A stretch of DNA of 21,418 nt. It comes from Oribacterium sp. (lineage in GTDB: Bacteria; Bacillota_A; Clostridia; Lachnospirales; Lachnospiraceae). Location: the NCBI GenBank assembly GCA_017940955.1, contig JAGAXP010000275.1, positions 1 to 21,418 of the forward strand, written 5' to 3'. The position numbers and the translations under genes were made by a program. The notes under the pieces are model-generated. The model was not told where the DNA came from. It did not search any database and was given only the letters and a program-made list of their open reading frames with translations. This document shows, piece by piece, positions 1-7,235 of this stretch. Positions within the stretch are counted from its first letter, which is position 1. Each line of letters opens with the position of its first letter.

Positions 1-1
1 A

Positions 2-103
2 GGGAGCCAATTAGATGATTATCTGTATGTCGGATATAAACGGCTAAAAAATGCATTTATAGAGGAGGTAGTTAGTGAAACGACTTTTATCTTATGTAAG
101 TGA
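2..103 (+). CDS. 3' end of an upstream gene (partial, unidentified)
   Basis: A frame open from the window edge ends at TGA 101-103 and would encode about 33 C-terminal residues (…DDYLYVGYKRLKNAFIEEVV…). It overlaps the start of the following transporter by 29 bp and contains that gene's ribosome site, as in translational coupling. Related exporter pairs are often preceded by a MarR-type regulator, and the short tail would not contradict this, but no motif proves it. It could also be a chance open frame. Confidence 0.35.
   Translation, partial: GSQLDDYLYVGYKRLKNAFIEEVVSETTFILCK
63..68 (+). promoter_or_regulatory. Ribosome binding site AGGAGG for the GTG-started exporter gene
   Basis: A perfect AGGAGG lies 6 nt before GTG 75-77. 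This decides the non-ATG start, and the protein then begins MKRLLSYVSDYK, the normal beginning of this exporter family. Confidence 0.8.
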
Positions 104-2033
104 TTACAAGATCAGGGCGATCCTGGCACCGCTGTTCAAGTGCCTGGAAGCCTGCTTCGACCTTTTGGTGCCCATGGTCATCTCCAGCATGATCGACAAG
201 GGCATAAACAATGATAATCTTCCGTATGTTTTTCAAATGGGAGGGTTGCTGCTGTTACTTGCAGCCATAGGTCTCACCTGTTCCTTTACTGCACAGTTCT
301 TTGCCGCAAAGGTGGCCATCCATACCGGAAAAGGGCTCCGAAATGACCTGTTCAGGCATATAAACAGTCTTTCCTACAAGGACATCGATATCCTGGGCAC
401 CAGCACCCTCATTACCAGAATGACCTCTGATATCAATGCTGTGGAAAGCGGCGTAAACATGGCTCTCCGCCTGTTCATGAGATCACCCTTCATCGTATTT
501 GGTGCCATGATCCTTGCTTTTACCATCAATGTTAAGGCCGGAATCATTTTCACCATCACCATAGCGTTGCTTTTTGCGGTGGTTTTCGGAATTATCCTTA
601 CAACTGCGCCTATGTACAAAAAAAACCAGACGCAGCTGGATAAGATAATGAAGACTACCCGTGAGAATCTTCTCGGTGTAAGAGTAGTCCGCGCTTTCAA
701 TCGTCAGGCTTCCGAGATAGAGCAGTTCAAGAGGGAGAACGACAGACTTACAGAAATGCAGGTAAATGTTGGACGTATCTCTGCGCTTCTTAATCCTGTG
801 ACTTACGTTATTATCAACCTCGCTGTGGTTTATCTCATTTATCGCGGCGCCAATTTTGTTGATACAGGATCATTAACCCAGGGACAGCTTGTGGCTCTTG
901 TTAACTACATGTCCCAGATTCTGGTGGAGCTTATAAAGCTTGCAAACCTTGTAATTCAGATTACCCGTGCCATGGCAAGTATGAACCGGATTGACGGTGT
1001 ATTCAGCATCAAGCCAAGCGTTCAGGATCATGCCGGAGTTTCTGCCGGCTCTGTTTCAAAGGGTATTTTTGCGAAGGGCGCAGACAGCAGCTCATCAGAA
1101 GCTCCGGTTTCTGCAGGTATCTCAAAAGAACAAGCTGCTTCAGATATTATCAAAGGAGCTCAAACCGGCTCATCCTTGGGTGAAGGCAATACTTATTCAT
1201 CCCCCAAGGTTTCCTTCCGTGACGTATCTTTTGCCTACACAGAAGGTGCGGATCCTGCACTTTCAGGAATCACCTTTGATGTCATGCCCGGTGAGACTGT
1301 AGGCGTCATCGGAGGTACCGGTGCAGGTAAGTCAACCCTCATTAACCTCATCCCGAGATTCTATGATGTAACCGGCGGTGAGATAGATATAGAAGGAAAG
1401 CCGGTAAAAGAATACGGAATTACAGAGCTTAGAAAGAAGATTGGTGTGGTTCCCCAGAGAAGCGTTCTTTTCAGAGGAACCCTCAGAGAAAATATGCAGT
1501 GGGGCAAGGAAGATGCAACGGATGAAGAAATCTATGCCGCATTAAAGACCGCCCAGGCTTACGATTTCGTGGAGCAGAAGGGCGAAGGCCTGGAGCTTAA
1601 TGTAGAACAGGAGGGAAGAAACTTCTCCGGCGGACAGAAGCAGAGACTTGCCATAGCGAGAGCTGTGGTTCGTAAGCCTGAGATCCTTATCCTGGATGAT
1701 TCCGCTTCCGCACTTGATTTTGCAACGGATGCGGCACTCCGAAAGGCCATCAAAAGAGATACCGGGAACATGACTGTTTTCATCATTTCCCAGAGAGTCT
1801 CAACTGTACGTAACTCCGACAAGATTGTAGTTCTCGATGACGGTAATGTTGCCGGCATCGGAACCCATGAGGAACTCTTTAACTCCTGCGAAGTTTATAA
1901 GGAAATCTGTCTCTCACAGCTTAACAGGGATGAAGTCGGAAACCCCGGGGTTACTGAGGATAGGGCAGTAGAAGATTCCCTTGAAGATACTAAGGCAGAA
2001 GCATTAACAGAGAACGGAAAGGAGGCAGAGTGA
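75..2033 (+). CDS. ABC exporter half-transporter, degenerate-site subunit (pair 1, subunit A)
   Basis: This is a 652-residue fused membrane/ATPase protein of the type IV (ABCB/MsbA-like) exporter family. Six hydrophobic segments lie in roughly residues 15-300, followed by a nucleotide-binding domain. Visible motifs are Walker A GGTGAGKST (413-421), signature FSGGQ (517-521), Walker B ending D541-D542 where the catalytic Glu is expected, and Gln573 in place of the H-loop His. Asp and Gln at these places are typical of the degenerate-site partner in heterodimeric exporters such as BmrC/BmrD or TM287/288. A Ser/Gly/Ala-rich linker of about 65 residues (310-375) between the two domains is unusually long, and the C-terminal tail is acidic. 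The GTG start is set by AGGAGG 6 nt upstream. The stop overlaps the next ATG. The substrate is unknown; drug or lipid export is only a family-level guess. Confidence 0.93.
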   Translation: MKRLLSYVSDYKIRAILAPLFKCLEACFDLLVPMVISSMIDKGINNDNLPYVFQMGGLLLLLAAIGLTCSFTAQFFAAKVAIHTGKGLRNDLFRHINSLSYKDIDILGTSTLITRMTSDINAVESGVNMALRLFMRSPFIVFGAMILAFTINVKAGIIFTITIALLFAVVFGIILTTAPMYKKNQTQLDKIMKTTRENLLGVRVVRAFNRQASEIEQFKRENDRLTEMQVNVGRISALLNPVTYVIINLAVVYLIYRGANFVDTGSLTQGQLVALVNYMSQILVELIKLANLVIQITRAMASMNRIDGVFSIKPSVQDHAGVSAGSVSKGIFAKGADSSSSEAPVSAGISKEQAASDIIKGAQTGSSLGEGNTYSSPKVSFRDVSFAYTEGADPALSGITFDVMPGETVGVIGGTGAGKSTLINLIPRFYDVTGGEIDIEGKPVKEYGITELRKKIGVVPQRSVLFRGTLRENMQWGKEDATDEEIYAALKTAQAYDFVEQKGEGLELNVEQEGRNFSGGQKQRLAIARAVVRKPEILILDDSASALDFATDAALRKAIKRDTGNMTVFIISQRVSTVRNSDKIVVLDDGNVAGIGTHEELFNSCEVYKEICLSQLNRDEVGNPGVTEDRAVEDSLEDTKAEALTENGKEAE

Positions 2034-3814
2034 TGGCAAAGGGGAAACCAAGAAAAATGACGGAAGAAGACCGTCAGACCATAAGAAGGATCCTTCGATA
2101 TATCAGAAAATATATGCATCTTGTGATCATATCTGTCATCCTTGCGGCGCTTACCGTGGTGATGACCCTGTACCTTCCGATCCTGACAGGCTATGCTGTT
2201 GACACCATTGTGGGAGAGGGTAATGTTGATTGGTGGAAGCTTATGGACATTCTGAAGCTTATGGGAATCCTCATCATCCTCACGGCTTTTGCCCAGTGGC
2301 TTATGAACCACATCAACAACATCGTTACCTTCAGGGTTGTTGAGGATATCAGAACAAAAGCCTTTAACCATGTGGAAGAGCTTCCCATAAGCTACCTTGA
2401 CAGGCACCCGGCAGGCGACCTAAGCAGCCGTATCATTACGGACATCGACCAGTTCTCCCAGGGACTTCTCATGGGCTTTACCCAGCTTTTTACAGGCGTG
2501 CTCACCATACTGGGAACCTTAATGTTTATGTTCTACATTGAGCCTGTCATCACTGTGATAGTTATCTGCCTTACACCTCTCAGCTTTGTTGTGGCAAGCC
2601 TTATAGCAAAACATACCTACAACTTTTTTCAGAGACAGTCGGAAAGCAGAGGAGAAATAACCGCCTTTACTGAGGAAATGCTTGGAAACCTTAAGGTGGT
2701 CAAGGCATTTTCTCATGAAAAGGAAGCCCAGGAGAGATTTGAGACTATCAATGACAAGCTGTCCGGCTACAGCTTCAAGGCAGTTTTCATTTCCTCACTG
2801 GTAAATCCTGCTACAAGATGCGTGAACAATATCGTATATGCGGCAGTAGCTGTGAGCGGAGCCTTTATGGCAATAAAAGCCCTAATAACAGTGGGAGAGC
2901 TTGTATCCTTCCTTAGCTACGCCAACCAGTACACAAAACCCTTCAACGAAATCTCAGGGGTAGTTACGGAGCTCCAGAATGCCATTGCTTCAGCTTCCCG
3001 TGTATTTGAAATCATCGATGAAGAAGCCATGGTTCCGGATGCTCCCGATGCAGTTGTGCTTGGAAAGGGCGGAGACCTTGAGGGCAGAGTTGATATAGAA
3101 CACCTCTGGTTCTCCTATGATAAGAGCAAGAAGCTTCTTACCGACATAAACATTCACGTTAACCCGGGTGAGACTGTGGCAATCGTCGGTCCTACGGGCT
3201 GCGGAAAGTCCACACTTATAAACCTCCTTATGAGATTCTACGAGCCTGATCAGGGCGGAATCCTGGTAGACGGCTTTGACAACCGCGCTGTTACCCGCGG
3301 AAGTCTCCGGGACAATTTCGGAATGGTGCTCCAGGAGACCTGGCTTAAGGCCACCACCATTCGCAGAAACATTGCCTACGGAAAACCGGATGCAACAATG
3401 GAAGAAATAGTTGAGGCTGCAAAGAAGGCACACTGCGACGGATTTATCCGGAGACTTCCTCAGGGCTATGACACGGTTCTCGGTGAAGACGGAGGCTCCC
3501 TCAGCCAGGGACAGAAACAGCTTCTCTGTATCGCGAGACTCATGCTGCGCCTTCCGCCGATGCTCATCCTGGACGAAGCGACCTCCTCAATCGATACCAG
3601 AACCGAGCTTCATATCCAGCATGCCTTCGACAGAATGATGGAAGGCAGGACAACCTTTATAGTTGCCCATCGTCTGTCCACCATCAGAAATGCAGACCTT
3701 ATACTGGTACTGAAGGACGGAAACATCATCGAGCAGGGTAAACACGAGGACCTTCTCCAAAGAGGCGGCTTCTACTCAACCCTCTATAACAGCCAGTTTG
3801 CAAAGGAAGCATGA
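2033..3814 (+). CDS. ABC exporter half-transporter, catalytic subunit (pair 1, subunit B)
   Basis: A 593-residue half-transporter partner of the preceding gene. The N-terminal half is a six-helix exporter domain. The ATPase domain shows Walker A GPTGCGKST (386-394), an altered signature LSQGQ (490-494), a complete Walker B with D514-E515, and H-loop His546. Together with subunit A this gives one canonical ATP site (Walker motifs here plus FSGGQ of A) and one degenerate site (Walker motifs of A plus LSQGQ here). I prefer ATG 2033 over GTG 2030: GGAGG at 2021-2025 is 7 nt from the ATG but only 4 nt from the GTG. The stop of A and this start overlap as TGATG, so the two are translationally coupled and likely made in equal amounts. 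Confidence 0.93.
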   Translation: MAKGKPRKMTEEDRQTIRRILRYIRKYMHLVIISVILAALTVVMTLYLPILTGYAVDTIVGEGNVDWWKLMDILKLMGILIILTAFAQWLMNHINNIVTFRVVEDIRTKAFNHVEELPISYLDRHPAGDLSSRIITDIDQFSQGLLMGFTQLFTGVLTILGTLMFMFYIEPVITVIVICLTPLSFVVASLIAKHTYNFFQRQSESRGEITAFTEEMLGNLKVVKAFSHEKEAQERFETINDKLSGYSFKAVFISSLVNPATRCVNNIVYAAVAVSGAFMAIKALITVGELVSFLSYANQYTKPFNEISGVVTELQNAIASASRVFEIIDEEAMVPDAPDAVVLGKGGDLEGRVDIEHLWFSYDKSKKLLTDINIHVNPGETVAIVGPTGCGKSTLINLLMRFYEPDQGGILVDGFDNRAVTRGSLRDNFGMVLQETWLKATTIRRNIAYGKPDATMEEIVEAAKKAHCDGFIRRLPQGYDTVLGEDGGSLSQGQKQLLCIARLMLRLPPMLILDEATSSIDTRTELHIQHAFDRMMEGRTTFIVAHRLSTIRNADLILVLKDGNIIEQGKHEDLLQRGGFYSTLYNSQFAKEA

Positions 3815-3817
3815 TAA

Positions 3818-4468
3818 ATGGAAAAAATCAAAACTATGTACACAAACCCGAAAGGTTTCATAAAAGATAATATGTACTGCCTCTGGCTTCTGTACCTCCC
3901 CTGTTACCTGCTTTATTTTGCATGTTTACAGTTAAGGGAAGTTCCTGCCAGTGCGGTCCGGATCATAGAGTCCCCGATTGACAGAATGATCCCCACCATA
4001 CCCGCATTTTTCATACCCTATGCCATGTGGTGGATCATCTTTCCGGGAGCCCTGGTGTTTTTCCTTTTCTGGGGAACCAAAAAAGATTTCCTGAAGCTCT
4101 GCTTCATCCTTTTCGGCGGCTATACCATCTGCATGGTGGTGTATACCATATGGCCAAACGGCCTCGAACTCCGGGAACCTTTGGAGTCATCAGACGTATT
4201 CTCAATGGCGGTAAACTGGCTTCGTTCCATCGATCCGCCCCGAAACGTCTGCCCCAGCATGCACGTCTCCAGCACCATAGCCATCGACCTGGTAGTAAGA
4301 GAGTGCCGGTACATAAAGCTGCGATACAAGAACATAGAAACCATAATCGCAGTTCTCATTTGCCTTTCCACAATGTTTATAAAGCAGCATTCAGTAATAG
4401 ACGTTATTCTCGGCTGGGCCATGAGTGTTCTACTCTGGTTCATTTGGAAAAGATTTTTCGAGAAATAA
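3818..4468 (+). CDS. PAP2-superfamily integral membrane phosphatase or phosphotransferase
   Basis: A 216-residue, strongly hydrophobic protein with about five to six predicted membrane helices. The PAP2 (lipid phosphatase) active-site blocks are visible: CPSMH at 145-149 with His149, and a second block ending H191-SVI-D195. The motif PSMH instead of PSGH, and KQHSVID, resemble the inositol-phosphorylceramide-synthase-like (PAP2_3) branch more than the BcrC/PgpB branch. The family removes or transfers phosphate groups on membrane lipids such as phosphatidate or undecaprenyl pyrophosphate; which substrate applies here cannot be read. It begins 3 nt after the exporter stop, with GGAAG about 8 nt before the ATG, so it is probably the last gene of the exporter operon. 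No U-tailed terminator is evident before the repeat element downstream. Confidence 0.85.
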   Translation: MEKIKTMYTNPKGFIKDNMYCLWLLYLPCYLLYFACLQLREVPASAVRIIESPIDRMIPTIPAFFIPYAMWWIIFPGALVFFLFWGTKKDFLKLCFILFGGYTICMVVYTIWPNGLELREPLESSDVFSMAVNWLRSIDPPRNVCPSMHVSSTIAIDLVVRECRYIKLRYKNIETIIAVLICLSTMFIKQHSVIDVILGWAMSVLLWFIWKRFFEK

Positions 4469-4492
4469 ATATTATTACAGAGTCATCGTAGA

Positions 4493-4872
4493 CGTAACAG
4501 TTAAGCCGGGATGCCTTATTTTCGCAATGACCAAGGCATTACATTGACCTATATTCCGGTTACCTGCATTTGGGTCATCCTGAATAGCAGGTTACAATGA
4601 CTCAATTTTAGATAATCAGGATTTGGGTCATCCTGAATGGCAGGTTACAATGACTCAATTTCAGGTAATCAGGATTTGGGTCATCCTGAATAGCAGGTTA
4701 CAATGACTCAATTTCAGGTAATCAGGATTTGGGTCATCCTGAATAGCAGGTTACATTGACTTATATTCTGAATTCTGAGTTTTAAGGTCAATCAGTGGTT
4801 CCAATAACTTCGGATTGTGGGGAAAAGAGCCGACCACGGTCTTCGCGAACCATTGCCGACTGAACTGTTACG
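4493..4872. mobile_element. MITE-like non-coding element with imperfect inverted ends
   Basis: The left end 4493-4509 and the reverse complement of the right end 4856-4872 match at 15 of 17 positions, including a perfect outer 10 bp (CGTAACAGTT). The 380-bp interior has no credible gene and contains three tandem 53-bp units. I see no clear target-site duplication flanking it. The element separates the exporter/PAP2 operon from the next promoter. It could be a miniature inverted-repeat element, a palindromic repeat cluster, or a locally evolved structured untranslated region. Confidence 0.5.
4568..4770. repeat. Tandem array of 53-bp units, three full copies plus a diverging fourth
   Basis: Full units lie at 4568-4620, 4621-4673 and 4674-4726. 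A fourth begins at 4727 and diverges after about 30 bp. Units differ at only a few positions. Each can fold as GGGTCAT with ATGACTC (one G·T pair) enclosing CCTG…CAGG, with a five-base bulge (TTACA). The divergent fragment TTACATTGAC(C/T)TATATTC occurs on both sides of the array (near 4540 and 4751). There are no unique spacers between units, so it is not a CRISPR. Confidence 0.85.
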
Positions 4873-4908
4873 CTTCGGAGCCAAATTTAAAAATTTTTTC
4901 CAAACTCA

Positions 4909-4937
4909 TTGAACGCCCGAAATATTGATGTTAAAAT
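4909..4937 (+). promoter_or_regulatory. Sigma-A-type promoter for the cytidylate-kinase-like gene
   Basis: The -35 is TTGAAC (4909-4914), the spacer is 17 bp and the -10 is TAAAAT (4932-4937). The predicted start near 4944 leaves a 40-nt leader. It lies 37 bp beyond the right end of the repeat element. Confidence 0.6.
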
Positions 4938-4983
4938 GAAGGCAGATAGTTCGTGAAACAACATTCCGGAAGAAGGTGACAGT

Positions 4984-5601
4984 ATGAGTATTAAGTATGT
5001 GACAATTTCAAGAGAATATGGCTCCGGCGGTAGAGAAGTAGGAAAAAAGCTTGCCGACAAGCTGGGAATCCCATTATATGATAAAGAAATCATCGAGCAG
5101 ACCGCCTTCAAAACAGGCTTTGCGGAAGAATATGTGAAAAAACAGGGCGAGTATGCCAACGCCAAGAACTGGATCGAATATTCCTTTTCAGCCCGCAATA
5201 GCTATGGCATGAGTCCCGAGGATTATCTTTGGTCAAAGCAGAGAGAGGTTATCCTTGAATTGGTTTCAAAGGGACCCTGCGTTATTGTCGGACGCTGTGC
5301 GGATTATATTCTGAGAGACAGGACAGATGTTCTTAATGTATTTATCCATGCTGATCTGGAAGCAAGAAAAGACCGTATAACACGGATTTATAAGGATCCC
5401 GAGCATACAGATAAGATGTTGAAGGACATGGATAAAAAGCGTAAGTTCAATTATCGTTACTACACCGAGCAGGAGTGGGGCAAATGCCAGAATTATGACA
5501 TCACCCTTGATGCAGCAACCCTCGGCATAGACAGCTGTGTTGATATAATTTACGACATTTGCAAAACAAAGGATGTAAGTAAAACACCAAAAGTGGATTG
5601 A
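4984..5601 (+). CDS. Cytidylate-kinase-like P-loop protein
   Basis: A 205-residue protein starting VTISREYGSGGREVG, the hallmark of the cytidylate-kinase-like family (Pfam Cytidylate_kin2). The glycine-rich loop is at residues 13-20, followed by KKLADKLGIPLYDKEII. A later block (SKGPCVIVGRCADYIL) matches the conserved centre of the family, and VFIHADLEARKDRI matches its LID region. The length is normal for the family. These proteins are NMP-kinase relatives whose physiological substrate is often not established, so CMP kinase activity is not assured. It has its own promoter (4909-4937) and a terminator right after it (5623-5653), so it appears monocistronic. AGAAGG lies 7 nt before the ATG. 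Confidence 0.85.
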   Translation: MSIKYVTISREYGSGGREVGKKLADKLGIPLYDKEIIEQTAFKTGFAEEYVKKQGEYANAKNWIEYSFSARNSYGMSPEDYLWSKQREVILELVSKGPCVIVGRCADYILRDRTDVLNVFIHADLEARKDRITRIYKDPEHTDKMLKDMDKKRKFNYRYYTEQEWGKCQNYDITLDAATLGIDSCVDIIYDICKTKDVSKTPKVD

Positions 5602-5622
5602 AATCGGGTTCCGTAGATATTC

Positions 5623-5653
5623 AGGGTCAGACGTTGGGTTCTGACCCTTTTTT
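5623..5653 (+). terminator. Rho-independent terminator
   Basis: A nine-base-pair stem AGGGTCAGA (5623-5631) with TCTGACCCT (5640-5648), an 8-nt loop and a run of six T (5648-5653), 22 nt after the stop of the cytidylate-kinase-like gene. Confidence 0.85.
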
Positions 5654-5703
5654 CATCTTATCTGTTAACGTAATAAACGAGTCATATGAGGAGGATTTAT
5701 AAG

Positions 5704-7032
5704 ATGACATCAAAAATCATGTTTCTGGGTCTTGGAGTAGTGCCACAGTCTCTGATAGACATAATTCTGAAAGAAAAATTATTTGTCCCGGATGATATGG
5801 TAGTGATGGATAAAAGCGAAAAAGCTCTGGATTTCTTCAGATCCCGCGGTGGAAAAGAAGAAAATATCATTTGTCAGGCTATCGGTAAAGATAATTATAC
5901 GGAAGTTTTTGACTACCTGAAGAGTGGTGACATATTGCTTGATCTGGCAAATGAAATTGACGATCTTGTGATGACCACGGAATGTACAAAAAGAGGAATT
6001 CATTTCATTACCACCTCTGATGGATGGTTCGCATCAGATGATCAGGTCGATTTATGCTATGAAGAACATTTTCAGGAGACACTTAAACTGGCGAGAGCTT
6101 ATCCCAATTGTCCTACAACTATTATGAATTTTGGAGTAAACTCCGGTGTGATCAATGTTTTGCTCAAGAAAGCCATGACAGATATCGTGAAAGAAGATAG
6201 TACACCGTTTGTCTCAGAAAATCGTGACCACTTAAGAAAACTTATAAAAGAAGATAAATTTGCTCAATTGGCCCAGGAACTAAAGGTTACTTATATGATT
6301 GAGTCTGACTATGATAATTCCGAAACGACCATTGCTGAGCCGGAGCCAGGCACCTCTTACTCCACCTGGAATGCCTATGATTTTTATGGTGAAATGAACG
6401 ATAGGGCCTCAATGGTCGTCGGAACCGAAACCAGGTTATCAGAAGCATTAAAGAGAATGGGGGCAGATGTGGATATGATCCACTCATATGATCCGTTAAG
6501 CAGATTGTTGAAGCTCAGGATTCCCGGTAAGCTTTCAAAAGTCAAAGCAGTGATAAATGATCAGGTTTTTGAAGGCTGTGCTGACGATCACGAAGAACTT
6601 CATTCAATCCGTGAGTATTTTTCCGTATGGAATGAAGATGGAGAACTGGAGTATGCACCATCAGTCATGTTTGTTTATAGTCCCTGTGAAATAGCACAAA
6701 GAACCGTTCTTTTAGATCATGTCGATAAATACCATGTTATAGGCATGGATGAATTGATCTCCGGTGGCGAAGCCATTGGAATGCTTATTGAAGGGGAGAA
6801 CTTTACCAGCAGATATATCGGAACCGAGGCCGATCTTGGCGATGGATGTATAGGCACGCCGGCAGCTTTCCTTGTGGCAGTTTCGATATTTGCTGCTTTG
6901 AATTACATTTTCAGGCATCCCAATGAAGGAATACTATATCCTGAACAACTGGATGCAGATGAGATTATTTCATATATTTCGCCGTATTTACCTGTGATAT
7001 CCAAGGAATGCCGGCTTCTTGACACAAATTGA
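5704..7032 (+). CDS. Homospermidine-synthase-like NAD(P)-dependent dehydrogenase
   Basis: A 442-residue protein beginning with a Rossmann segment (IMFLGLGVVPQSLIDIIL). Blocks aligning by eye with homospermidine synthase and saccharopine-dehydrogenase relatives are DILLDLANEIDDLVM (the LIDLS…D block), MNFGVNSGVINVLLKKA (the HGANPG block), TSYSTWNAYDF followed by MVVGTET, VMFVYSPCEIAQRTVL, and a C-terminal block GTPAAFLVAVSIFAALNYI then HPNEGILYPEQLDADEI. Homospermidine synthase condenses putrescine or spermidine with loss of ammonia; a related polyamine or amino-acid substrate is equally possible. I chose ATG 5704 because AGGAGG (5689-5694) is 9 nt upstream. An earlier ATG at 5686 lies just ahead of that ribosome site and would place it inside the coding sequence. 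The gene appears to stand alone. Confidence 0.75.
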   Translation: MTSKIMFLGLGVVPQSLIDIILKEKLFVPDDMVVMDKSEKALDFFRSRGGKEENIICQAIGKDNYTEVFDYLKSGDILLDLANEIDDLVMTTECTKRGIHFITTSDGWFASDDQVDLCYEEHFQETLKLARAYPNCPTTIMNFGVNSGVINVLLKKAMTDIVKEDSTPFVSENRDHLRKLIKEDKFAQLAQELKVTYMIESDYDNSETTIAEPEPGTSYSTWNAYDFYGEMNDRASMVVGTETRLSEALKRMGADVDMIHSYDPLSRLLKLRIPGKLSKVKAVINDQVFEGCADDHEELHSIREYFSVWNEDGELEYAPSVMFVYSPCEIAQRTVLLDHVDKYHVIGMDELISGGEAIGMLIEGENFTSRYIGTEADLGDGCIGTPAAFLVAVSIFAALNYIFRHPNEGILYPEQLDADEIISYISPYLPVISKECRLLDTN

Positions 7033-7086
7033 TCATAGTAACAATTCAGCTGCGTCATTGTGTCTCCTTAAGTTTTTATAAATTTC

Positions 7087-7118
7087 TTGAAATATATTAA
7101 ACAATCTATTAGTATAGT
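7087..7118 (+). promoter_or_regulatory. Weak promoter candidate upstream of exporter pair 2
   Basis: TTGAAA (7087-7092) and TATAGT (7113-7118) are separated by 20 bp, longer than ideal. Transcription would begin close to the hairpin at 7125, giving a leader of about 110 nt before ATG 7236. Evidence is limited to the two boxes. Confidence 0.35.
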
Positions 7119-7124
7119 ACCATT

Positions 7125-7154
7125 GCGCCGATGATTCATTTATCGGCGCCTTTC
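7125..7154 (+). terminator. GC-rich hairpin, weak terminator or 5' leader hairpin
   Basis: A perfect 8-bp stem GCGCCGAT (7125-7132) with ATCGGCGC (7142-7149), a 9-nt loop, then CTTTCT. The T-tract is poor. It could end the homospermidine-synthase-like transcript or sit at the 5' end of the exporter message. Confidence 0.5.
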
Positions 7155-7235
7155 TAAATATATGGCATAGGGGTGCCTGCGCTGTTTTCATGTGCCCCAT
7201 ATTCGGAAAGAAATCATAATGCGGAAGGAGATAAA

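Noticed and set aside
991..1302. Out-of-frame + strand reading frame of 103 codons inside the first exporter
   Set aside because: It lies wholly within a clear ABC gene, shows no motif and no ribosome site; a shadow of the real frame.
1895..2407. 170-codon antisense frame across the junction of the first two exporter genes
   Set aside because: Overlaps two well-supported coupled genes and their junction, with a composition expected from antisense reading.
4027..4491. 154-codon frame overlapping the PAP2 gene
   Set aside because: Rich in Arg/His/Pro, no hydrophobic pattern, inside a clear membrane protein gene.
4568..4770. Possible CRISPR array
   Set aside because: The 53-bp units abut directly with no unique spacers, and no cas-like gene is present.
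7173..7235. Longer N-terminus (GTG 7173) for the third ABC subunit
   Set aside because: The strong ribosome site AAGGAG at 7225-7230 lies inside this stretch, just before ATG 7236, and the extra 21 residues do not resemble the family.
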